Shown piece after piece: positions 1 through 6,087 of a stretch of 11,419 nt of DNA. Origin of the DNA: Myxococcaceae bacterium. Lineage in GTDB: Bacteria; Myxococcota; Myxococcia; Myxococcales; Myxococcaceae. Every line of letters starts with the position of its first letter. Position 1 is the stretch's first letter. Location of the stretch: the NCBI GenBank assembly GCA_018262385.1, contig JAGSPQ010000226.1, positions 1-11,419 on the forward strand, read 5' to 3'. The position numbers were made by a program, and so were the translations under genes. The notes under the pieces were generated by a model, which saw only the letters and a list, made by a program, of their open reading frames with translations, had not been told where the DNA came from and did no database searches.

Positions 1-337
1 CGATCAGGCCCTCGAGCCGCTGCTCGACGTGGGGAGGCAGCGGGTCGAACGTGATCCCCATCCCCGCCGTTCGCTGGGTGGCCGCCGCCACCGCCAGGCT
101 CACCGAGGACGTCACCTTGCCCTCGATCTCCAGCGGCTGGCTCGCGCCGGCCCGCATCACCTCGAGGACCACCGCCCGGCCCACCTTCATCGGGCTGTTG
201 CACCGCACGAACGCGCCACCCATCGAGATGTTCTCGATCCCCAGCCCGATGTGGAGGTCGTCGCCCGATCTGACCCGGGTCGCCAGCTGCTTCGGCTTGA
301 CCCGGGGAAAGCGGCGGCGGTTCGTCGCGGCACTCAT
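1..337 (-). CDS. PilZ domain protein (3' end cut by window edge)
   Basis: This is a probable cyclic-di-GMP receptor domain. About 112 residues are visible. The N-terminus carries the PilZ arginine motif (RRRFPRV, residues 7-13, with R8 and R12 in RxxxR spacing). After about 24 residues comes the second signature NISMGG (residues 36-41), matching the D/NxSxxG consensus. The rest (residues 42-112) fits the PilZ beta barrel. The domain starts almost at residue 1, as in stand-alone PilZ proteins, but the end lies outside the window, so a fused output domain cannot be excluded. The start is fixed: ATG at 335-337 is the only start codon between the in-frame stop TAG (347-349) and the arginine motif. 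No Shine-Dalgarno sequence precedes it. The gene is divergent from the 650-residue gene starting at 394. Domain family is confident; biological output is unknown. Confidence 0.88.
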   Translation of the reverse strand, partial: MSAATNRRRFPRVKPKQLATRVRSGDDLHIGLGIENISMGGAFVRCNSPMKVGRAVVLEVMRAGASQPLEIEGKVTSSVSLAVAAATQRTAGMGITFDPLPPHVEQRLEGLI

Positions 338-343
338 GCCGTC

Positions 344-349
344 ATTCTA
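344..349 (-). promoter_or_regulatory. Candidate -10 element for a leaderless PilZ transcript
   Basis: On the minus strand TAGAAT matches the TATAAT consensus at five of six positions. It is separated from the PilZ ATG by six bases, so a transcript from it would begin at or next to the A of the start codon. This agrees with the absence of any Shine-Dalgarno sequence there. No convincing -35 element lies 16-18 bases upstream. Inference only. Confidence 0.35.
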
Positions 350-379
350 GCCGGGGGCGGCTATGCTGCGTCGTCCTTC

Positions 380-386
380 AAGGGGG
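380..386 (+). promoter_or_regulatory. Ribosome binding site of the 650-residue gene
   Basis: AAGGGGG lies seven bases before ATG at 394. It supports that start over upstream positions in the same frame. The whole divergent intergenic region is only 56 bases (338-393), so promoter elements for this gene must overlap those of the PilZ gene. Confidence 0.6.
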
Positions 387-393
387 TCTCACC

Positions 394-2346
394 ATGGCGC
401 GACGTCTCGACCGGGTCACCACGCCCACCACTCCGGCCACCCGTCCCACCGACGCGCCTGCCGCGACCACCACCCCGGCGGTGCCGATCGGGACCCCGGC
501 GACCCGCCCCGGCTGGACCGCACCCACCCCGGCGCCCGGACCCGTCGTCGATGGCTTCACCCCCACCCGCCCCGGCGCCGCTGCCGCCGCCGCGGTGAAG
601 CTGGCCCCCGAGGTCTTCCTCTCGGCTTCCGGAAACTTCGTCTCCCGCGCCGGGCAGGACAAGCCGCTGACCGCGGTCGAGCTGGGCGACACCCTCACCC
701 GCGCCGCCCAGAGCGCCGAGAAGGGCGTCAACGTCTTCAGCGCCCCCGGCCTCGGCCTGCCCCAGAAGGAAGCGGCGCTCGCCTCGCTCACCGCGGCGTT
801 CGCCACCGGGCGCGACCCGGCGAAGTTCGGCGGCAACAAGGATCAGGCCCTGCAGACCCGCGCCTCGGTCGGCCCGCTGATGCTCGACCTGGCCAGGAGC
901 CTCGATCCGGGCAAGCCCGATCAGAAGGCGCTGCAGGACAAGGTGATCGGCTCGTACCTCAAGGCCCTCGAGACCGAGCCGCACGGGCAGCTGCGCAACT
1001 TCCTGCTGTTCGATCTCGATCGGATCAAGGGCTCGCTCCCGGCCGAGGTACGGCCGACGATCGACGCGCTGATGCGCGAGGTGGCTCCGCTGGCGCCTCC
1101 GTACGAGGACTGGTTCAAGAACGGCAACACCAACTTCAAGCTCGAGTACTACGTCGGCGACGGCTTCTGGGAAGAGGAGGTCAACGCCTACGTCACCCAG
1201 GGCTTCAAGAAGACCGACAACCCCGACGGCACGGTGACGCTCACCAAGCACCTCGAGCGCGAGCGGACGCTGAACGACGGCACCACGCAGAAGTTCGTCA
1301 CCGACGTCGAGCTGCACATGCACAACGGCCCCGACGGGCTGTTCGACCAGATGAACGATCCGACGGTCGCCGGGGCGGTCTACTCGGGCCACGCCAACTA
1401 CGGGCGCGAGGTGCCTTCCCACGTCGCCAGCGCGCCGCCGATGGTCGGAGCGAAGGCGTTCTTCTCGCTGCAGTGCGGCGGCAAGGGCACCCACAACGCG
1501 GTCCTCGACAAGTTCCCGGACATGCAGGTCGTCTCGTCGAAGAACTCGTCGTACGGGTACCAGGATCGCGCGACGCTGATGAACTCGATCGAGGGGATCG
1601 CGAACCGGCTGCCGTGGTCGGCGATCTCGACCAGGAACACCTCGAGCAACTCGGACAACTACTACTTCCCGACCGACACGCTGATCGCCCGCCGCTCGAT
1701 CGACGGCGATCGCGACGGCAAGGCCGACGCGTGGGATCGGGTGCTGAACGTCAACCCCTTCCACCCCCAGGCCGAGATCGACGCCCAGCTGACCGCGAAG
1801 GATCCCCAGCGGCCGGTCGAGCAGCTCGATGGCCGCGCCCTCACCGGAGCGGTGCTGCGCTTCTGGCGCATGGCCGGCTACAACCAGTGGGCCGATCCGC
1901 TCAAGGATCAGGGCGTGGTCGGCGGCGGCTTCTTCGCCGGCAAGAAGACCGACCCGCTGTTCAAGGTGCAGGAGCAGCAGGGCGAGGACGGCAAGCCGGT
2001 GCTCAACGTCCAGGTCAACAGCCAGTACGCCCACGCGTCGGAAGAGGTGCTCGGCGCCGCGCTGCACTACGAGCTGGGCAAGCAGAGCGCGCTGAAGGCC
2101 GGGCTGCCCGAGGCCGACGCGAAGGCCGCTGGGTTGCTGATGGCGGCCAAGGCGCTCGACATCGACACCGGCTCCAACGACAGCGAAGCCTGGAAGGCGC
2201 TGCTGAAGTTCAACCAGCTGCCCGAGACGATCACCCACCACGACGCGATGGAGGCCAACCACCTCGACGAGCACCTGTCGGCCGGCGGGGCCCGCACCGT
2301 CGCCGCCTTCCAGGAGACGCTGAAGGCGAAGGGCGTGGCGCTCTAA
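394..2346 (+). CDS. Unrecognised 650-aa protein with a candidate caspase-like (clan CD) peptidase core
   Basis: I do not recognise the family. No signal peptide or membrane segment is visible. Residues 9-66 are a low-complexity Pro/Thr/Ala leader, probably disordered. Residues 90-245 look mainly helical. Residues 247-410 alternate strands and helices in the order of the caspase/gingipain fold: strand (LEYYVG, 250-255), helix, strand (VELHMH), helix, then a hydrophobic strand ending in SGHANYG with H333, then AFFSLQCGG with C361, then helix, strand (MQVVSS), helix. A His after one strand and a Cys after the next, 28 residues apart, is the clan CD dyad layout. Residues 437-448 form an EF-hand-like loop (D437, D439, D441, G442, D445, D448). 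The C-terminus has a His/Asp cluster (H615, H616, D617, H623, D625, H627). The gene is divergent from the PilZ gene and convergent with the lipoprotein gene. The ORF is certain; the peptidase call is inference. Confidence 0.9.
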   Translation: MARRLDRVTTPTTPATRPTDAPAATTTPAVPIGTPATRPGWTAPTPAPGPVVDGFTPTRPGAAAAAAVKLAPEVFLSASGNFVSRAGQDKPLTAVELGDTLTRAAQSAEKGVNVFSAPGLGLPQKEAALASLTAAFATGRDPAKFGGNKDQALQTRASVGPLMLDLARSLDPGKPDQKALQDKVIGSYLKALETEPHGQLRNFLLFDLDRIKGSLPAEVRPTIDALMREVAPLAPPYEDWFKNGNTNFKLEYYVGDGFWEEEVNAYVTQGFKKTDNPDGTVTLTKHLERERTLNDGTTQKFVTDVELHMHNGPDGLFDQMNDPTVAGAVYSGHANYGREVPSHVASAPPMVGAKAFFSLQCGGKGTHNAVLDKFPDMQVVSSKNSSYGYQDRATLMNSIEGIANRLPWSAISTRNTSSNSDNYYFPTDTLIARRSIDGDRDGKADAWDRVLNVNPFHPQAEIDAQLTAKDPQRPVEQLDGRALTGAVLRFWRMAGYNQWADPLKDQGVVGGGFFAGKKTDPLFKVQEQQGEDGKPVLNVQVNSQYAHASEEVLGAALHYELGKQSALKAGLPEADAKAAGLLMAAKALDIDTGSNDSEAWKALLKFNQLPETITHHDAMEANHLDEHLSAGGARTVAAFQETLKAKGVAL

Positions 2347-3920
2347 GGGCAGCCGACGTACGCGAAGTACAGCTCGGTGTTGCCGGCCGGCCCGTCGCGA
2401 TCGTCGCGCCACGCGAACGCGTAGGTCGACCCGTTCCACAGCGCGGTGGTGAACGAGCTGGTCGACGTGCCCGAGCTGACCTTGAGGTCGGCGCCGTTCT
2501 TGGCCCCCGACGCGTTCACCTGCGCGAAGTAGATCGACGTCGACCCGGCGCGATCGTCCTGCCACGACAGCCCGTACTGAAACCCGTTCCAGTCGATCGA
2601 CGGGTAGCCGGAGAAGCCGGTGGCGCTGGTGAGCCGCAGATCTCCGCCCACCTTCTGGCCCGCCGCCGACACCCGCGCCAGGTAGACCTCGGCATTGCCG
2701 TCACGGGTGTCGTGCCAGACCGTCGCCCAGTCGGTGCCATTCCACGACAGGTCGGGCCACGCGGAGTCCGCGCCGTCGTTGGAGATCCGCGTCTCGCTGC
2801 CGACCAGCTGCCCGTTGCCGTCGAGCCGGCGGAAGTAGATCTCGCGCTGGGTGAACCGGGTGTCCGTCCAGACCACGCCGAAGCCGCTGCCCATCCACTT
2901 GAGGATCGGCGCCATCTGGCGCGCGCCGTCGGTGGTGATCTGCACCTCGGGGCCGAACTTGTTGCCGCTGGCGTCGAGCTTCTGGAAGTAGACGTCTTCC
3001 TTGCCGGCGCCGCTGCGCTCGTCTTCCCACGCCAGCCCGAAGAACGTGCCCGTCCACACCAGGTCGGGCCAGTCGGACGCGTTCGCCGCGTTGGTGATCC
3101 GGATCGGGTTACCCACCGGGGTCCCGTTCGCTTCCAGCAGCCGGAAATACAGCTCGTAGTTTCCGGCGGTGTTGTCGGCGTAGACCAGGCCGTAGCGGGT
3201 TCCATTCCACGCCAGGGCGGGGTGGGCATCGACGCCGGTGGTGGTGGTGACCCGGACGTCCTGCGCGCTCAGGCGGACGCCGTCCTTGTTCAGCGCCGCG
3301 AAGTAGATCTCGCCGTTCGCGTTGTCGCGCTTGTCCTGCCAGACGAGGCCGAACTGGGTGCCGCTCCAGCCGGCGTAGACGAAGTCGCTGCTCGAGCTGT
3401 TGTTGGTGACTCGGCGATCGTTCGACCGGTTCTGCAGCAGCCCTTCGTCGACGGTGCCGTTGCAGTCGTTGTCCTTGCCGTCGCACCGCTCGGTGCTGGG
3501 CTGCAGCGGCACGCAGACGACCGGGGCGCCGCCCGCGCACGTCGCCGAGACCGCCATGCACTCGCCCAGCCCGCAGGTGGCCGGCAGCAGGTCTTCGTCG
3601 GTCGTCCCGTCGCAGTCGTTGTCCTTGCCGTCGCAGACCTCGGGGTTGGCGGCCAGCGGGGTGCAGGTGGTCAGCGCTCCGTTCACGCACGAGGGCCCGG
3701 TGTTGGCGCAGGCGCCGACGCCGCAGCTGTTGGCCGGCAGCTCGTCGTCGATCAGGCCGTTGCAGTTGTCGTCTTCCCCGTTGCAGCTCTCCGCACGCGG
3801 GGTGCAGTTGGCGCCCGAGTCCGGCAGGGGAGGGATCTCCTCCACCTCTTTGAGCTTCTGGCCCGCACAGCCACAGCCGCTCAACACCGGAAGAATCGAG
3901 ACCAGCACCAGCCAGCGCAT
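2343..3920 (-). CDS. MopE-motif and seven-bladed beta-propeller lipoprotein
   Basis: This is a probable envelope or surface lipoprotein. Residues 1-16 form a lipoprotein signal (hydrophobic LVLVSILPVLSGC, lipobox L13-S-G-C16). Three MopE-type putative metal-binding motifs (CDGKDNDCDGTTDE pattern) occupy residues 46-59, 96-109 and 146-159, exactly 50 residues apart. Between them lie cysteine-patterned linkers (C-x-x-G-x-C...C...C-x-P). From about residue 167 to 525 come seven repeats of roughly 50 residues built on WNGTxxGLxWxDxRxxxxEIYFxxL. The last repeat ends after its YFAYV strand, and the strand before the first repeat (RRVTNN) could close the ring, as in seven-bladed propellers. ATG 3920 is preferred to GTG 3926 because AGGGG (3926-3930) is five bases before the ATG but overlaps the GTG. 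The ligand is unknown; MopE proteins of methanotrophs bind copper. The mature protein carries 18 or more Cys residues in the linker region. Confidence 0.9.
   Translation of the reverse strand: MRWLVLVSILPVLSGCGCAGQKLKEVEEIPPLPDSGANCTPRAESCNGEDDNCNGLIDDELPANSCGVGACANTGPSCVNGALTTCTPLAANPEVCDGKDNDCDGTTDEDLLPATCGLGECMAVSATCAGGAPVVCVPLQPSTERCDGKDNDCNGTVDEGLLQNRSNDRRVTNNSSSSDFVYAGWSGTQFGLVWQDKRDNANGEIYFAALNKDGVRLSAQDVRVTTTTGVDAHPALAWNGTRYGLVYADNTAGNYELYFRLLEANGTPVGNPIRITNAANASDWPDLVWTGTFFGLAWEDERSGAGKEDVYFQKLDASGNKFGPEVQITTDGARQMAPILKWMGSGFGVVWTDTRFTQREIYFRRLDGNGQLVGSETRISNDGADSAWPDLSWNGTDWATVWHDTRDGNAEVYLARVSAAGQKVGGDLRLTSATGFSGYPSIDWNGFQYGLSWQDDRAGSTSIYFAQVNASGAKNGADLKVSSGTSTSSFTTALWNGSTYAFAWRDDRDGPAGNTELYFAYVGCP
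3462..3635 (-). repeat. 150-bp-period repeat encoding MopE motifs
   Basis: Bases 3462-3485 and 3612-3635 are identical over 24 positions and lie exactly 150 bp (50 codons) apart. Each encodes the core of a MopE motif. A third, diverged copy sits in the same phase at 3762-3785. Nucleotide identity including third positions points to fairly recent duplication or gene conversion of the two proximal-to-propeller units. Confidence 0.75.
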
Positions 3921-4070
3921 GGGCACCCCTGCGGAAAGTGGGCGCGTGATGACACAGATCCCCGCTCGAAGTCACACCCCGGCGCCACTGACCCCCATGC
4001 ACAGAGACGGGGCGCGGCGATTGCGCCGAGCCCGCCGGTGCGGAAAGTGCGCCTGTCACCGGTCGGGGAC
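3921..4070. promoter_or_regulatory. Divergent intergenic region with an 11-bp direct repeat
   Basis: These 150 bases separate the MopE/propeller lipoprotein gene (minus) from the Omp85-type gene (plus) and must hold both promoters. TGCGGAAAGTG occurs at 3930-3940, abutting the lipoprotein Shine-Dalgarno, and again at 4039-4049, 21 bases before the ATG at 4071. Both copies have the same orientation. No clear -35/-10 pair or sigma-54 -24/-12 element with correct spacing was found. Confidence 0.4.
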
Positions 4071-5553
4071 ATGGGCGGACGAGAGCGGCGTTGGGCTTGC
4101 AGTCCCTCGCCGTCGAGACTCTCTGTGCTCTGCGCGATCCTCCTCGCCACGCTCACCGCCGCCGAGCTCGACGACGGTGGGTTCGCGCACGGCAGCTCCA
4201 GCTCCGACGGCGGCCTCCCCCGCCCGAATCCGGCCGCGCAGCCGGTGAAGGTGAAGATCGCCGGAGCGCTGGTGCTGCCGTCGTCGGCGTACCTCGACGC
4301 GCTGTGGCTGCCCCGAGCTGCGCGAGCCGACGAGGCGACCGCGAAGGAAGTACGCCGGCAGCTGCAGGCTTTTCTGGAGCGGCTGGGCTACGAGCTGGCG
4401 TCCGTCACCACCGTCGTTCGTGACGAGGCGATCGAGGTCCAGGTCGACGAGGGGAAGATCGATCGGATCCTCTACCTCGGACGGCTGTCGTTTCCGCAGC
4501 TGCGCTTCAAGCTCGCGCTGGCGCTGCCGTACGAGGTGTTCAACCGGCAGCTGCTCGAGCAGCAGGTGCGCGAGCTGAGCGAGCAGCTGGGCATTCCCGG
4601 CGTCCAGTGGGAGCTGGTGCGCACCTCGGCCGTGGTCCACGAGGGCCCGCAGTTCAACCAGCTGCCCGGCGAGGTGGACGTGTCGATCGCCGGGGTGAAG
4701 CTGCTCCACGCGCGCCGCCCCTACGAGGTGCGGGTCAGCTTCCCCGCGGCGACCGGCACCCAGGTGGGCATCGATCTGCGCGCCTATTACATCGACGGGC
4801 TCGAGGTCGGGCTCAACTACGTGGACCAGGATCTGCTCGGGAAAGGCGACCGCTGGTACACCGCGATCAGCGGCGGGATCGGGTTGCGCCCGCGGCTCGG
4901 CAACGGCGAGCTCTACCCGTACTTCTCGCGGGGGGCGATCTCGGCCCGCTACGACACCGTCCCCCTGTTCAAGCTCTTCAAGCCCAACCTCTGGGCCCAG
5001 GCGTCCCTGGTCAATCGCCACCGGCCCGACCTGAACCTCGAGAGCTACCTCGCGTTCACGGTCGACGCCGCGATCCAGCTCGAGCTCGAGCTGCTGCCGG
5101 GGGTGCGGTTTCTGCTCGGAGGCGGCTACCAGTACCGCCGGCTGTCCGCCTTCGAGGTGCCACCCCTGCTCGAGTCGCCCGTCGGGGACGAGGTGGAGGT
5201 GCGCAGTCGGCCCTTCTTCCGATTCACCCAGGCGTGGGTGATCAATCCCCAGGTGCTCCGCTGGGATCGCCGCCACACCCTCGAGAGCGAGCTGGAGCGG
5301 AGCGGCGCTGCTGGTCGAGTTCCGCTACTCGCTCGTGCGCGACGACGTGAAGATCGGCGTCTTCCATGACCTCGCGATCTTCGCGCCGACGCTGCGAAAC
5401 GAGCGGGGGGTCGAGCTGGGCAACGGGTTCGGGCCCAGCCTTCACCTGCTCGTCCTCGACATGTTTCAGATCGACATGTACGTCGGCGTCGGCTTCCGCC
5501 GGGCCACCCAGGCCAACGCCTCGTTCTCGCTGATCCTCGACAAGGCCTTCTAG
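4071..5553 (+). pseudogene. Omp85/TpsB-type outer-membrane protein, frameshifted
   Basis: Read through one frameshift, this encodes about 493 residues. Residues 1-31 are a signal peptide (charged RERR, hydrophobic core, LTAA end). Residues 59-128 resemble a POTRA domain (KVKIAG strand, long helix ending FLERLGYELASV, then VQVDEGKI). About 130-195 resemble a second POTRA (RILYLG, then a helix with LPYEVFNRQLLEQQVREL). From about 205 the sequence alternates polar and hydrophobic residues like barrel strands and ends SFSLILDKAF, with the terminal Phe and spaced hydrophobics typical of BamA-recognised barrels. The first frame ends at 5369 in unrelated residues; the barrel resumes in the next frame (ALLVEFRYSLV, from about 5302). 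The frames differ by one base. This may be a true mutation or a sequencing/assembly error. Two POTRAs plus a barrel is the TpsB layout, but no TpsA-like substrate gene is present. The gene is divergent from the lipoprotein gene, so cargo or lipoprotein surface display is possible but unproven. Confidence 0.8.
5295..5304 (+). repeat. Tandem GAGCG pair at the frameshift
   Basis: GAGCG is repeated twice exactly where the reading frame of the Omp85-type gene changes. A third copy would restore the frame and read ELERSGAALLVEF. Removal of a single base nearby would also restore it. A short tandem repeat is a plausible place for slippage or a base-calling error. Confidence 0.6.
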
Positions 5554-5563
5554 TCCGGACTAG
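5550..5563. terminator. Perfect palindrome containing both convergent stop codons
   Basis: CTAGTCCGGACTAG is a perfect 14-base palindrome. Its left arm holds the TAG of the Omp85-type gene (5551-5553) and its right arm the TAG of the TPR gene on the minus strand (5560-5562). The stops are six bases apart. It has no loop and no T-tract, so a terminator role is only a guess, but no other structure separates the two convergent genes. Confidence 0.3.
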
Positions 5564-6087
5564 CGCTCGCGGGTCCGGGCGCGGGGCCGCTCGGGCGGGC
5601 GCTGGCTGACGGTGCGGTTGTTCAGGCCCGCGCCGGCGTTGCTCAGGGGCACCTCGCTCCACTCCTCACCGGCGATGAAGTGCGGCTCGGTGAGCGCCTC
5701 GTCGTCGGGGATGATCTCGAAGTCGAAGTAGGAGATCGGCCGCGGCACCAGCGACAGCTTCGGGGGAGGGCACAGATCGCGCAGCGCCCGCCGCAGCCCG
5801 GGGTCCTTCGGAGCGATCCGCAGGCCGGCGTTGAGCGCGGCGCGCGCGCGGGCCTCGTGCCCCGAGCGGACCAGCAGGTGGGCTGCCACCTGGTAGGACG
5901 CCACCGCCCGATCCTTCCGGTTGAGCCGGTCGCACAGCTCGGCGTGGTGCAGCCGCAGCGCCGGGTCCTTGTTGTTCCGGGAGATCAGATCCACGTACAC
6001 CTCGGCCGCAGCCTCGAGCTTGCCCTTGCGCATCAGCAGGTGGGCGCGGTCCTTCAGCGCCCGATCGTCGTTGCGCAGGGCGTTCAC
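5560..6087 (-). CDS. TPR-repeat protein, translationally coupled
   Basis: This is a 175-residue protein with no signal peptide, probably cytoplasmic. Residues from about 7 to 105 form three helix-pair repeats of the TPR type (ALKDRAHLLMRKGKLEAAAEVY, then a repeat with RLHHAELCDRLNRKDRAVASY, then ARAALNAGLRIAPKDPGLRRAL). The remaining 70 residues are Pro/Arg-rich with an acidic centre and look disordered; their role is unknown. The start is taken as GTG at 6085-6087, which overlaps the upstream gene's TGA as GTGA. Longer readings upstream would run through the preceding gene in another frame, with compositional nonsense. No well-placed Shine-Dalgarno exists, so translation probably depends on re-initiation after the upstream gene. 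Such TPR proteins usually act as scaffolds; the partner is likely the coupled upstream product (inference). Confidence 0.8.
   Translation of the reverse strand: MNALRNDDRALKDRAHLLMRKGKLEAAAEVYVDLISRNNKDPALRLHHAELCDRLNRKDRAVASYQVAAHLLVRSGHEARARAALNAGLRIAPKDPGLRRALRDLCPPPKLSLVPRPISYFDFEIIPDDEALTEPHFIAGEEWSEVPLSNAGAGLNNRTVSQRPPERPRARTRER

Noticed and set aside
361..2565. A 734-codon minus-strand open frame opposite the 650-residue gene
   Set aside because: Composition (Arg/Val/Gly/Leu strings without domain motifs) is that of an antisense shadow. The plus-strand frame has a ribosome site, coherent secondary structure and motifs.
3921..3935. GGGCACCCCTGC as a sigma-54 promoter
   Set aside because: The GG and GC elements are separated by 7 bases, not the required 10, and the -12 element is incomplete.
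4056..5276. A 406-codon minus-strand open frame opposite the Omp85-type gene
   Set aside because: The plus strand gives a signal peptide, POTRA-like domains and barrel strands. The minus frame shows only shadow composition.
5289..5320. Programmed ribosomal frameshifting in the Omp85-type gene
   Set aside because: The change needed is +1 and there is no slippery run, rare codon next to a stop, or downstream pseudoknot that I can see. A repeat-associated indel is simpler.
363..5369. A 1668-codon open frame on the plus strand spanning several genes
   Set aside because: Only its last part (from about 4071) has protein-like composition. The rest is Arg/Pro/Gly-rich antisense or out-of-frame reading of two better genes, kept open by GC-rich codon use.
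5335..5553. A separate 72-residue gene in the plus strand
   Set aside because: It has no ribosome site and its sequence continues the outer-membrane barrel of the preceding frame, ending in the barrel C-terminal signature. It is the tail of the frameshifted gene.
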